Of a stretch of 39,076 bases of DNA, positions 9,101-16,144 are shown piece by piece. This DNA is from Bacteroidales bacterium. GTDB taxonomy: Bacteria; Bacteroidota; Bacteroidia; Bacteroidales; Tenuifilaceae. The notes under the pieces were generated by a model. The model saw nothing but the letters and a program-made list of their open reading frames with translations, made no database searches and was not told the DNA's origin. Made by a program: the position numbers and the translations under genes. The stretch is taken from contig JAFTDN010000094.1 in assembly GCA_017454165.1 (NCBI GenBank), positions 1-39,076 on the forward strand. The letters are read 5' to 3'. How positions within the stretch are numbered: the first letter of the stretch is position 1; each line of letters starts with the position of its first letter.

Positions 9101-9296
9101 TCCTGCCCATGTTGAACACACCGTTGAATTGCAACTGCTCCTGCTCATCGTAGGTGCCCACCCAATGCCCCTTTTCGGGATCAAACTCCAGCACCGTGGG
9201 TATGGTAGGCTGGCTCAGGTCGAGCCGCAGGGTGTCGCGACTCCATGCTGTGCCCATGGTGAATAGGCATAGCAACAAAAGTAATAATCTCTTCAT
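3177..9296 (-). CDS. giant T9SS-exported surface protein with DUF4465-like N-terminus
   Basis: The 2,039-aa protein starts with a signal peptide (MKRLLLLLLCLFTMGTAWS). Residues about 20-280 look like DUF4465 (FNGVFNMGRMSDSYGGFYWE, NQWGCMAGGG, GIYICNHPWPYWGF), a Bacteroidota domain that, from memory, is linked to B12-binding surface proteins. Next comes a long Ig/beta-rich part without clear family. Two cysteine repeats follow (about 940-1040: VCGSYEWEGNTYTESG, GCDSTVTLHLTV), then a BIG2 Ig-like domain (about 1155-1240), three InlB-type B repeats (about 1650-1865, each with RWSDGRT or RWNDGRT), and a PEGA/carboxypeptidase-regulatory-like domain (about 1868-1945). A type A T9SS sorting domain ends it (SLSAYPNPTMGELWL ... 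GLPAGVYIIRVG). It should therefore cross the outer membrane by T9SS and be surface-attached. It is the last gene of the riboswitch-led operon, 116 bp after the previous gene. Its B12 role is inferred from context; a general adhesin is the alternative. Two short dispersed repeats appear to be inserted in the sorting domain. Confidence 0.85.
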   Translation of the reverse strand: MKRLLLLLLCLFTMGTAWSRDTLRLDLSQPTIPTVLEFDPEKGHWVGTYDEQEQLQFNGVFNMGRMSDSYGGFYWEGFTVCTSGDVANYGNGGSTNWVENQWGCMAGGGIKTDVNGRVVKDALGGVEAEQGIPYLIMFGSVNPSAGYEPNQQIDLADGVARQALGIYICNHPWPYWGFAQGDGFSRPLDQPGDFFSITAYGVHADGTESSTTYMLAWNGPGGVENLQASDRWEYWDLRALGEVVSIYFRYDGSDQNPPYGINTAAYCCMDRLEMLEPEVLTPVSVRINMNPVSTTMKLRNKATGVEVNVGQPTRPGPGGPGVYNFSTLPGTYTLTGYAQDGSTVNGSIDIEITNEASQTIGIYTATTWATNSGWTLGTDYTIELESLSGSDATVRTSTMGSSNTAGRATFLLLNGDTYVVKLVPSAAKQAAGYMTKTLNGTLNSNGDVSGEITMGGNYNITVPEGVSVFVGTKPKHYVPFVEVQPESVSTSGGKTVYAYSLANNTQYNYRVSQPGKLTHGGIFYMNSDATKRPTLVFTEADMNRVAPTFVDREVSGSKVADIFLNINERHHLRMNVGGEHKMLAQRNWQLVENTINNYFIDPDYHYTVLNANGQPDNSVVRVEDVNGISTVKAVGNGTAIVLVSYDAIYLEQYQRNSALPTAFAAGSLNGAIWPENTGVFVVTVGDQPSGITSNMLINEGRNTTQHKLAGDAVDAEHDVFYYLAPDQGYSYTFKPTGVASVAIAKPTLGANMATYDGFETVQPNADGSYTVLLTHGRSIVRLTNAQGVSDYQVLTAKQAEFTITNLTNNGKPVIPGDQVEILLGGLYHPANKQAGTYNMSAQVEYTSPAGNHTANGGQYSFASTAKKFKLTIPADWDVDASNSFIITDGTIKSGGFGDPYGNHRNVSPSEGRAPNFTANLHPAWFGALPDIRVKVQKTAECQDVMDSYTVNVCGSYEWEGNTYTESGIYTINGQTHCGADHVKTLRLTINQPVTHEFTIDAVGSYTWNGQEYATSGDYVQTFTAANGCDSTVTLHLTVTPAEWTLVGGVAMHSNNSCENTSPLSNGGYFHAIIPQARITWGGGYIHVFSNYEVTWSLEDNNEEVVWEDDNQYWAGNEKTKWCSEARKYGTFVLVATRTDNGEQQRIRIIVEETLSADPIGLSGVSLSETSKQLTVGEQFTLIPVFAPADASNKQVEWSSNNASVATVADGVVTAVGTGSATITVTSKDGGHTATCDVTVAAAVSAPTVYFVHTGGHKQLLDGNNIMELNVLNTGRFYFEGEGCTVLDKWEGREETLQGGWHYWLDQWSDDFTNCRFNPRTTTEGRQITIPYIQNGVTKTLSFTLRVVASAIEEIKAYVGTTELSMDNPYTVQGNERTYITVKGRYANATDWVELPVSSYRIADSDKVHILDNSFSLWMTGEYVLTVEMKDSDLKLDFKVISAFVPLTDFSVLVPATWTIEKWNALNDKYVGISEVDMADKDHGYVLSFAPENASNTELEWESLTPDVAVFDPLHSNGIVPSKAGEARFRVRSVSNPELVREVTVTFVYKHPLLAVSGPSELHLNAGDELDLGAQLAFNPANATEQRLEFTYSASGIVDATCAVEVAGGVGQHTTKHTLTALANGVATLTCTPFDQSAGAEAFDIIVRVGSYTLNYTATNGGSISGAATQNVPHGLSGVEVAAVPEVGFKFLRWSDGRTDNPRIDVNVEENVSVTAEFVPENTTIYTLLYTATEGGSISGAAQQSVVEGQNGIAVTAVPNKGYRFVQWSDGRTEAIRMEENVTSDMTIEAEFIKQIRVDYLAAANGRIDGPATQTVDRGVATEAVTATADEGYRFVRWNDGRTEATRADIIDANIDDTIFVAQFELIRYELTISVVDADAKPLAGAKVTLDGKEFTTDAKGSAIDTLVPGRYAYTVELSGYEPKSGEVVLSADRQEKVELIKTPSTGLRNIERESLSAYPNPTMGELWLTVPEPVEGTVEGAAAEVLVYSINGQLMLRVPMRASAGSAPAAGRIRIDLSGLPAGVYIIRVGNAVAKVVRL
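3276..3295. repeat. dispersed repeat copy inside the T9SS sorting-domain coding region
   Basis: Read on the minus strand, a core TTCGGCAGGCTCA is flanked by the short stem GGGC/GCCC. This is the same design as the copies at 1757-1809 and 3366-3390, with one core mismatch. It encodes part of RASAGSAPAAG, which breaks the usual sorting-domain spacing. Confidence 0.6.
3366..3390. repeat. dispersed repeat copy inside the T9SS sorting-domain coding region
   Basis: GGTGCC, core TTCGACAGGCTCA, then GGCACC: a 6-bp stem around a conserved 13-nt core. The intergenic copy at 1785-1809 has the stem GGAGCC/GGCTCC around TTCGACAAGCTCA, so the stem changes in both arms while the core is kept. In the protein it gives PEPVEGTVEG in frame. 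Confidence 0.7.
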
Positions 9297-9354
9297 AACC
9301 AGATATTTAGATTGACAATAAAAACAAGTTTCGACATATCGCCCCCTTACCCCC

Positions 9355-9373
9355 AGCGGGCAATACGCCCGCT
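9355..9373. other. intergenic hairpin between the two T9SS genes
   Basis: AGCGGGC, 5-nt loop, GCCCGCT: a 7-bp perfect stem in the 116-bp gap. There is no T-run on the minus strand and no TAnnTTTG promoter in the gap. It could be a processing or mRNA-stability element that adjusts the level of the last gene. Confidence 0.45.
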
Positions 9374-9412
9374 AGGGAAATAGTCTTGGGTTAAATTACG
9401 GTTATATGGGGG

Positions 9413-12400
9413 CTACATCATCACAAAACGGCGTGTCACACAGCCCTGCGAACCGCAGAGGCGTAGGGTATATACGCCAGCGGGCAGATGTTGCAGATTG
9501 AGCGTAAGCTTATTGTGCCCCACATTGCTACTATATACCAGCTGCCCTGTAGTGCTGTATACCTCGGCCTGGGTAAAAGAAGTAGCGCCGCTCACCTGCA
9601 GCACACCGCTGCTAGGATTGGGGTACAGGCTTACCCGTTCGGCCAGCATGGTAGGAACGGCGGTAGCATCGAGCACGATGAGCTGCAGGCGCACGGTGCT
9701 ATCGCAGCCCTGGCTGCTCTGCAGGTAGAGCATGTGCACCCGCGAGTTCTGGGTTTGGTTGGCCGTCAGGCTGAAACCGTTGCGGCTGTAGCCCACACCG
9801 CGCACCACGCTGTCGGTGAGCTGTATGGTGTGTATGGGGTTCACCTGTAGGTCGAGCATCACTATGCTATCGCAGCCATTGGCCGCACCGCCGGTTATGG
9901 TGTGCGAGTAGGTGCCCGTGGACGAGCATTGCTGGCCGTTCCACAACATGCCGCCGCACACGGTGTCGTAGAGGGTGTAAATTTTGGGCTGTAGCAATTG
10001 CAGGTCGAGAGTTACGGTGCTATCGCAGCCCTGGCTCGATGTTAGGGTTTTGGTGTATATACCGCCCACAGTATAGGTTTCTCCCTCCCAAGTGTAGCTC
10101 TTGCAGATGGTTTGGGCGAATGCCACGTTGTGCACAGGGTGCACGGTGAGGTTGAGCTCCACCACGCTGTCGCAGCCATACATGGCCAGCTGCCGCCCGC
10201 TCTGGGTGTAGGTGGTGCCGCCGTGGTAGTAGCTGCCGCAGACAGAGGTATCCACCGCTACTGCTGGAGGCTGCGCGATGGTCAGGTGCAGCGTAACGAT
10301 GCTGTCGCAGCCCGTGCGGGTGCGGAGCACCTGCTGGTAGTCGCCGCTGGCGGTGTAGGCAATGCCGTTCCACAAGTAGGCCCCGCAGGCGGTGGCCGAG
10401 AATTCATGATTCACGGAGCTGTTCACCATCAGGTTGAGCGTAACCACGCTGTCGCAACCACAGGCCGCTTTCAGGGTCTTGGTGTATGTGCCGCTCTGGG
10501 TGTAGGTGTCGCCCTCCCAGGTGTAGCTGTCGCAGGCGGTGGCCGCAAATTCGTGCGTCAGCTTGTCGACTATGGTCAGCTTTAGGGTTACTTTATTGTC
10601 GCAGCCGCAGTCCGTTTTCAGGGTCTTGGTGTACGTGCCGCTCTGGGTGTAGGTGGAGTCGCCCCAGGTGTAGCTGTCGCAGGCGGTTACCTGTTGTGTG
10701 GAGACTAAAGAAGGTCTCCAGGTAACTATTATGGTTACAACGCTATCGCAACCGCTAGCCGAGGTGAAGGTTCTTTTGAGAATGGAGCTAGTAGATGTTC
10801 CTTGTTGGGTGTAGGTGGAGTCGCCCCAGACAAAACAACCGCAGGCATATTCTTTCAATGTTTGTGGCTTTATCTTATTCACTTCGAGATGTAGAGTAAC
10901 GATGCTGTCGCAGCCATCCACCGTTTTCAGGGTCTTGGAGTATGTGCCGCTCTTGGTGTAGGTGCCGCCCTCCCAGGTGTAGCTGTCGCAGGCGGAGTGC
11001 CATAGCTCGGTGCGTAGCGTATCAGCAAAGTCTAGATGCAGGGTAACGGTGCTATCGCATCCCCAGGGCGAGGTGAGCGTGCGGGTGTACTGCCCTGCCC
11101 GGGTGTAGGTTTGCCCCTCCCAGGTGTAGCTGCCTCCGCAGGCGATGGTCCACACGTGCGTATTGCTGGGCCGACTCACGTACAGGTGCAGAGTAACAGT
11201 GCTATCGCAGCCACCCGCCGAGGTTAGCGTCTTGGTGTAGGTGCCGCTTTCGGTATAAACTGTGCCCTCCCACTCGTAGTTACCATCGCACGAGACTGCG
11301 TACACCGTTTGCTCGTAGCTATCCACAATGCTCAAGCTCAGCGAAACGGTGCTGTCGCAGCCGTAGGCCGAGGTGAGGGTCTTGGAGTAGGTACCGCTTT
11401 GGGTGTAGGTATTGCCCTCCCAGGTGTAGCTGCGGCAGGCATCGGCCTGGGTGATGATGTCGTATGCGGGGTTGAGGGTGAGGTGCAGCGTGGCCGAGCT
11501 GTCGAAACCGGCCTTGCTGCGCAGCATGTGGTAGTAGTCGCCGCTGGCGGTGTAGGTTTTGCCGTTCCAGATATAGCTACTGCCGCAGATGGATGCGGTA
11601 TCGTAGCCGCCCAACATGTTCCAGTCGTAGGCCGCGTCCACCTCGGTGCTGGTTTCGCCCAGCCAGCCGCAGTCCTGATTCAGCCCCGTAAAAACTCGCA
11701 CAAAGTGTATCTCCTCTAGGTTCACGTGGTTGCCCTCGGCATCCACGGCCCAGTCTATCTTGAAATTTGATCGCTCATCGTTGTTGGGGTGATTGTCCAC
11801 ATAGCCCCAGGGGTATGAATACAGCACCCAGTAGGTGCCCTGGCCGCTCTCATCAATGGCATTTTTGGCTAGCCTGGAGCCCTCGAACACCATGGTGCTC
11901 TCATCGAGCCATAGCGGATAGTAGGGCTGAGAGTGGTACACGTTGGCCAGCACGAAGCCCGTTTCGCCCTGATTGTCGGCCCAGGGTACATTCTGCGCCT
12001 TGGTCATGTCGTCCGGGCGGGTGTAGGTTATGCGGTAGTTGTGCACGGTTTTGGGGCTGTTGTACTCGCTGCCGGCCAGCTCGTACCAGGGGTCATCGGG
12101 AAGGCCGTTGCCGTTGGCATCGCGGCTCACCATCACTATGCCCGGCTCGCAGCTACCGCCCTCGGCGGGCGCGTTGGGGTTGGGGTTGGCGTTGGCGTAG
12201 AACGCGTTGCCCAGTATGCGCAGGTTGTACCGCCCGTGCACGTTCCTTATGGGGTGGTCGAAGCTGAACGTAACGTAGCCACCGTAACCGCCCAGCGATA
12301 TTAGGCCATCGTTCGCGAGGTACTCGGTGGCCTTCTGCGCCATGGCGGCGGCATCGTCTCCCTCCTCGTATTTGGGCAGCTTGTTGACGAACTGCCCTGG

Positions 12401-12505
12401 GGCGGGCCTATACTCCCACACCTTATTGGCCTTGGGTGATTGCCCTTTCAGCGTGGCTGAGCCCATCAGCAGCAAGAGGCTCAGCAAGAATAGTTGCTTT
12501 CTCAT
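9413..12505 (-). CDS. T9SS-exported surface protein with about 13 cysteine repeats
   Basis: The 1,030-aa protein begins with a signal peptide (MRKQLFLLSLLLLMGSATLKG). Residues about 25-290 form a distinct N-terminal domain (WEYRPAPGQFVNKLPKYEEG, SLGGYGGYVTFSFDHPI, SRDANGNGLPDDPWYELAGS) of a type seen in Bacteroidota cell-surface proteins; I cannot name its ligand. Residues about 295-942 hold about thirteen repeats of 45-50 aa with the pattern ACDSYTWEGxTYTxSGTY..GCDSTVTLHLxV, most with one cysteine near each end, probably a disulfide-stabilised beta stalk. A type A T9SS sorting domain closes it (VSLYPNPSSGVLQVSG ... HLPAGVYTLRLCG). The ATG at 12505 is 11 bp after the BtuG-like stop, so it is in the same operon; the longer open frame lacks a signal peptide at its start. 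The likely site is the outer surface, displayed on a stalk. Its role in B12 capture is inferred from position only. Confidence 0.85.
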   Translation of the reverse strand: MRKQLFLLSLLLLMGSATLKGQSPKANKVWEYRPAPGQFVNKLPKYEEGDDAAAMAQKATEYLANDGLISLGGYGGYVTFSFDHPIRNVHGRYNLRILGNAFYANANPNPNAPAEGGSCEPGIVMVSRDANGNGLPDDPWYELAGSEYNSPKTVHNYRITYTRPDDMTKAQNVPWADNQGETGFVLANVYHSQPYYPLWLDESTMVFEGSRLAKNAIDESGQGTYWVLYSYPWGYVDNHPNNDERSNFKIDWAVDAEGNHVNLEEIHFVRVFTGLNQDCGWLGETSTEVDAAYDWNMLGGYDTASICGSSYIWNGKTYTASGDYYHMLRSKAGFDSSATLHLTLNPAYDIITQADACRSYTWEGNTYTQSGTYSKTLTSAYGCDSTVSLSLSIVDSYEQTVYAVSCDGNYEWEGTVYTESGTYTKTLTSAGGCDSTVTLHLYVSRPSNTHVWTIACGGSYTWEGQTYTRAGQYTRTLTSPWGCDSTVTLHLDFADTLRTELWHSACDSYTWEGGTYTKSGTYSKTLKTVDGCDSIVTLHLEVNKIKPQTLKEYACGCFVWGDSTYTQQGTSTSSILKRTFTSASGCDSVVTIIVTWRPSLVSTQQVTACDSYTWGDSTYTQSGTYTKTLKTDCGCDNKVTLKLTIVDKLTHEFAATACDSYTWEGDTYTQSGTYTKTLKAACGCDSVVTLNLMVNSSVNHEFSATACGAYLWNGIAYTASGDYQQVLRTRTGCDSIVTLHLTIAQPPAVAVDTSVCGSYYHGGTTYTQSGRQLAMYGCDSVVELNLTVHPVHNVAFAQTICKSYTWEGETYTVGGIYTKTLTSSQGCDSTVTLDLQLLQPKIYTLYDTVCGGMLWNGQQCSSTGTYSHTITGGAANGCDSIVMLDLQVNPIHTIQLTDSVVRGVGYSRNGFSLTANQTQNSRVHMLYLQSSQGCDSTVRLQLIVLDATAVPTMLAERVSLYPNPSSGVLQVSGATSFTQAEVYSTTGQLVYSSNVGHNKLTLNLQHLPAGVYTLRLCGSQGCVTRRFVMM
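9680..11620 (-). repeat. tandem coding repeats of about 140-150 bp
   Basis: About thirteen tandem units encode the cysteine repeats. They share DNA blocks such as GTGCTATCGCAGCC and CTCCCAGGTGTAGCT (plus-strand view). Units near 10480-10690 and 10900-11000 are the most alike, which suggests recent internal duplication or conversion. Confidence 0.75.
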
Positions 12506-12516
12506 ATCGAATGGGG

Positions 12517-13731
12517 CTAATGGTTTTTCTTTTTGAGCCAGACGAAATGCGCCGGGATGTCGCCCGTGGTCACCTCCCATAGGTGCTTGCCATCGGGCGA
12601 GTAGCAGTGCAGCTTGCCCGGCGTTACGTAGTTCTTGGCATCGGTTACGTAGATGTTGCCATTCTCAGGGTGCACTGCCAGCCCATAGGGAATCTCTATG
12701 CCGCTGTGCGAACCATCGGTGATGAACATGCGCGACACCACCCGCTGCGTTTGCGTGTTGATGATGGCGTAGGTGATGGTGTTGCGCTCTTCGTACCAGC
12801 TCCACTCTACGCTGTAGAGGTAGAGCGAGTCGCCATGGCGGGTGATGTTGGTGCAGGCCAGCGGGCCACCATTGGGGGCCAGCACCTCGCCCACGCACTC
12901 ATCGATGTGCGGATCGATGATGAGCGTGCGCGAGGGAATGTCGTAGTAGTCGCCCCGCGATGACACATAGATGAACGCCGAATCGGCGTCCACCTCCAGC
13001 CGGTGCAGGTTGATGGCCACGTCTATCCGCTTGATCTCCTTGAACGTGCCGATGTCGATCACCGACACCGTGCGGTCGTAGCGCTGGCTGGCCTGCTCGC
13101 TGCTCTCGTTCTCCATGGTGGCGCCGCGGTATCCGCCCGAGTTGGCCACGTAGAGCTTGCTGCCCACGCGAACGATCTCGTCGGGCTGATAGCCCACCAC
13201 GCAGGTATCCACCACCTGCAGCGTGGCCGTGTCCACCTTGGCCACGTAGCCTGGGCGGGCGTTGGGGTCTATCTTCACCGGCCCAGCGTATGAGGTTACG
13301 TAGGCGTACCCACCGTGGAAGCACAGGTAGCGGCAGTTGGGAATCGACACCACGCCGATGTGCGTGGCCGTTTGCGCGTCCATCACCTCAACGAAATGCG
13401 AGCAGTTGATCACGGCGTAGAGCTTGCTGCCGTAGATGCCAATGTCGTTGCCCACATCGCCCAGCTCGCGGGCCACATGGGGATTGCGCTCGGCGAATAT
13501 GTTGCGATGGTATTTGCCCGTTGTTAAGTCCATATAATCCAACGTGCTCTTGTTGCTGCCCATGTTGCCCTCGTTGAGCAGGTAGAAACCCAAGTAGTCC
13601 GACTCGGCGGATGTTGCCGAATCTACAGGCGGAGCTACTGGTATAACCTGCTCTGGCACAATTATTTCAGCCTTGCGACAGCCCAACAGCAGCAATGCTA
13701 GCAACGCGAATGACAAATGGCTATATTTCAT
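12517..13731 (-). CDS. BtuG-like beta-propeller surface lipoprotein (DUF5074/YncE type)
   Basis: The 404-aa product has a lipoprotein signal with lipobox LLLLGC (Cys18), so it should be lipid-anchored, probably on the cell surface. The mature region shows repeated beta-propeller blades: YLLNEGNMGSNKSTLDYMDL, GNDIGIYGSKLYAVIN, VVDTCVVGYQPDEIVRVGSK, LYVANSGGY, TVSVIDIGTFKEIKRIDV, YGLAVHPENGNIYVTDAKNY. In Bacteroides, BtuG is a seven-bladed propeller lipoprotein that binds B12 very tightly and hands it to the partner BtuB. Size, fold, lipobox and the 4-bp ATGA overlap with the receptor gene all fit that role. I did not check individual ligand residues, so a YncE-like propeller for another ligand is possible, though the riboswitch upstream argues for B12. 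Confidence 0.85.
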   Translation of the reverse strand: MKYSHLSFALLALLLLGCRKAEIIVPEQVIPVAPPVDSATSAESDYLGFYLLNEGNMGSNKSTLDYMDLTTGKYHRNIFAERNPHVARELGDVGNDIGIYGSKLYAVINCSHFVEVMDAQTATHIGVVSIPNCRYLCFHGGYAYVTSYAGPVKIDPNARPGYVAKVDTATLQVVDTCVVGYQPDEIVRVGSKLYVANSGGYRGATMENESSEQASQRYDRTVSVIDIGTFKEIKRIDVAINLHRLEVDADSAFIYVSSRGDYYDIPSRTLIIDPHIDECVGEVLAPNGGPLACTNITRHGDSLYLYSVEWSWYEERNTITYAIINTQTQRVVSRMFITDGSHSGIEIPYGLAVHPENGNIYVTDAKNYVTPGKLHCYSPDGKHLWEVTTGDIPAHFVWLKKKNH

Positions 13732-15755
13732 ATCGTTGCGTTTAGTTTGAGTTTAAAGTTTATGCCAGGCATGGGGTAGCACTGCACCACCTCGTATTGC
13801 TGGTTGAGCAGGTTGTTCACCTCGGCGGTTACGCGCCACTCCACGCCCGCCAGCCGCAGCTGGCTGTACGATAGGCTCAGATCGTGGGTGTACCACGGCA
13901 GCGAGTAGTTCTCGGGGATATTGGCCACGGCCTCGTAGCGCTCGCCGGTGTATATGAAGCTGTAGTTGAGTGCCCACCTGCCCCAGTTGAGGGCGGCTAT
14001 CACCGAGCCGCTGTGCCACGGTATGTAGGGTATCAGACCGCCATACCACTCGCTGCTGGGGGTGGTGTAGTCCTGGGCGCGCTGGTAGGTGTAGCTCAAG
14101 CGCAAATCCATATCTACTGGGCCCAAGGCCCAGCCGCTCTGAACCCCCGCATCGATGCCGCGAATTTCGACATAGCCCAGGTTGAGCATCGTCCAGCGGA
14201 ATTGGTTCGATGTGGGCATGGCTATAATCTTGTCCTCCACCTGGTTGTAGTAGGCATCCACCTGCAGCTCTATGCGACGCAAAGCTTGGCGTTTCCAAGC
14301 GTTGGCGTAGGTTACGCCGATGTTGTACTGCGTGGTGTATTCGGGCTTCAGCCTGATGTTGCCTATGAACGTGTAGTACAGGTCGTTGAACGTGGGCAGG
14401 CGGAACACGCGCTTGTAGAACGCCCGCAGGTTGAGATCGGTGCTCCAGAATGGCCTCCACGAGGCCACCAGCGCGGGTGTGAAGCGGCTCTTATCATCGG
14501 CGGCCTCGGAGCCCTGCCGGCGGGTGATGTCGTGGGTGTAGGTGTGCAGCAGGCTGGCCTGCAGCTTGAAGCGGAACAAATCAACCGAGGTAGCGGCCAC
14601 CGTGAGTGCCGAGTGCCGCAGCGGGTACACAAAGTTGGCCATGTCGGAGTCAAGCCTATTGTGCTGGTAGTCGCAGGCCACCGATGCGCTCCACCAGTCC
14701 ACCGGGGCGTAGAGGCTCACCGCCGACAGGTAAACCTCCTGCTGGCGGTAGGTGTTGTCCACATACATGGTGGTAACATCGAGGCGCGGATCCGACACGT
14801 AGTGCAGGTAGTCGTAGGCGTACTTACCATTGAGCAGCAGGCTGAATGCCTGCCCCAGCTGCTGCCGCACCGATGCCTGCGCGAACACGTTGTTGTCCCA
14901 CTGCCTATCCTGATGCTTGAACTTGCCCGGCTCCTCTCGCACCGAGGCCCCTGGGTAGCCCCGCTCCGAACGGTACATGTAGAGCTTGGCCCGCCACTCG
15001 CCGCGCTGCATCTGGCCGAACAGGCCCGCCTCGGCCCGCATCGAAAGCACATCTCCATTTTGGCGCACGGCGGTGGTGTCGTAACCGTCCTTTTTGGCAT
15101 AGGTAAACTTGTAGCGACCCGATGTGCGCATAAGCTCGGTGCTCACAGAGCTACTCACGCGCTGACCAATACGCTGCTCCCATAGCAGCGAGGGGTTGTA
15201 GGTGTCGAACGAGCCCACGCTCATGCCCACGCTCAGCCTATGGCGCTGGCCTTCTGCCAAACGCGGCATACGCGTTTGCAAATAGAGCGCGCTGGCCGAG
15301 GCGTAGTCCTTGGCGGGCTGGAATATGGCGCTCTTTTGGCCGTTGTACATGGCCACAGCCTCCATGTTGTCGAGCGAGAACCGGCCCAGGTCCACCACGC
15401 CGTTCTGGGCGTTGCCCAGCTCAATGCCATCGTAGAACACGCCCACATGGTGGCTGCCCAGGCTGCGCACATTCACCGTCTTGAGGCCACCAATGCCGCC
15501 GTAATCCTTTATCTGTACGCCCGAGAAGTAGCGCACGGCATCGGCCACCGAGTGCACGCTGAGCCGCTTGAGCTGCTGCCCCTCGAGCAGCTGCACGGGT
15601 ATCACCTCCTTCTGTATGCGGCTACGCGCCACCTGCACCTCCTCGATGTCCACCTCGCGCATGATGCTCACGGTGTCGGGCTGCGCCCACAGGGCGGGCA
15701 GCACGGACAGCAGTCCGATGGCAAGTATGAGCGGTTTTAGCGGTGAGAGGTGCAT
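13728..15755 (-). CDS. btuB: BtuB-like TonB-dependent outer-membrane receptor
   Basis: The 675-aa product has a signal peptide (MHLSPLKPLILAIGLLSVLPALWAQ is its span), then a plug domain beginning REVDIEEVQVARSRIQKEVI and continuing with SVADAVRYFSGVQIKDYGG, TVNVRSLGSHHVGVFYDGI and LGNAQNGVVDLGRFSLDN. A 22-strand type barrel follows, with late motifs NDLYYTFIGNIRLKPE and NNLLNQQYEVVQCYPMPG. There is no N-terminal carboxypeptidase-like extension, unlike SusC-type receptors, so it resembles the compact BtuB class. It would import B12 across the outer membrane using TonB energy. It is the first gene after the cobalamin riboswitch, about 150 nt from the aptamer end, and overlaps the BtuG-like gene by 4 bp. 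I use the ATG at 15755; a TTG at 15776 would add seven residues with no gain in signal-peptide quality. Confidence 0.9.
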   Translation of the reverse strand: MHLSPLKPLILAIGLLSVLPALWAQPDTVSIMREVDIEEVQVARSRIQKEVIPVQLLEGQQLKRLSVHSVADAVRYFSGVQIKDYGGIGGLKTVNVRSLGSHHVGVFYDGIELGNAQNGVVDLGRFSLDNMEAVAMYNGQKSAIFQPAKDYASASALYLQTRMPRLAEGQRHRLSVGMSVGSFDTYNPSLLWEQRIGQRVSSSVSTELMRTSGRYKFTYAKKDGYDTTAVRQNGDVLSMRAEAGLFGQMQRGEWRAKLYMYRSERGYPGASVREEPGKFKHQDRQWDNNVFAQASVRQQLGQAFSLLLNGKYAYDYLHYVSDPRLDVTTMYVDNTYRQQEVYLSAVSLYAPVDWWSASVACDYQHNRLDSDMANFVYPLRHSALTVAATSVDLFRFKLQASLLHTYTHDITRRQGSEAADDKSRFTPALVASWRPFWSTDLNLRAFYKRVFRLPTFNDLYYTFIGNIRLKPEYTTQYNIGVTYANAWKRQALRRIELQVDAYYNQVEDKIIAMPTSNQFRWTMLNLGYVEIRGIDAGVQSGWALGPVDMDLRLSYTYQRAQDYTTPSSEWYGGLIPYIPWHSGSVIAALNWGRWALNYSFIYTGERYEAVANIPENYSLPWYTHDLSLSYSQLRLAGVEWRVTAEVNNLLNQQYEVVQCYPMPGINFKLKLNATI

Positions 15756-15811
15756 GGCGTTCGTGTGGTGGCTCAACTTTCATTGCGCTGTGTACGGCGA
15801 ACGGCCAGCAT

Positions 15812-15897
15812 CCCCCCCTCCCATGGTCTTGACAGGGAGGCGGGGCAAGGAGCATCGCTCCTCTACCGATTTTTTAGGTCTAATACTCCCGTAGACC
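15812..15897 (-). promoter_or_regulatory. leader hairpins between the riboswitch aptamer and btuB
   Basis: Three inverted repeats lie in the untranslated leader: GGTCTA/TAGACC (15877-15897), AGGAGC/GCTCCT around a 3-nt loop (15848-15862), and a long GC-rich stem CCCC-CCTCCC/GGGAGG-GGGG with a 12-nt loop (15812-15845). None has a U-run after it on the minus strand, so I see no classic terminator. One or more may act as the expression platform. Confidence 0.5.
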
Positions 15898-15907
15898 GTA
15901 CAATCCA

Positions 15908-16142
15908 GCTGTGCAAGTGGCAGGTCTTCTGGCTCATCCCCCGTCTCCGAAGCCTTCCCAGCAGCGTGGCTGCCAGTGGCTAAGATGTGTCGGAGCCTTC
16001 TCCTTGCGCCCCAAGGGTCAAACTCTCAGGGCTTTCGGTGGGACTTACAGCAGCGGGAGCTGCTCCGGATTTGCACCGGATTCCCTTTTAATCCTAAGTA
16101 GCACAGCGCTTTGCAACGCGATGCATTCGGAACCATTGCAAC
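15908..16142 (-). promoter_or_regulatory. cobalamin riboswitch
   Basis: Read on the minus strand this contains the conserved cobalamin aptamer blocks in order: GGTGCAAATCCGG (16077-16065), GCTGCTGTAA (16054-16045), the B12 box GCCACTGGCAGCC (15980-15968), and GAGCCAGAAGACCTGCC (15935-15919). A closing P1 stem can be drawn between TTGCAA near 16138 and TTGCA near 15915. Cobalamin binding normally lowers expression of the genes downstream, here the BtuB-like receptor and the three surface protein genes after it. Outer limits are approximate. Confidence 0.95.
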
Positions 16143-16144
16143 CG

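Noticed and set aside
9680-11620. CRISPR-like array
   Set aside because: The regularly spaced repeats are coding and imperfect, with units of 140-150 bp and no short identical repeats with unique spacers.
13884-15185. 433-codon plus-strand open frame opposite the TonB-dependent receptor gene
   Set aside because: It is an antisense shadow created by the GC-rich codon use of the receptor. It has no signal, domain or promoter, while the minus-strand frame is a clear receptor.
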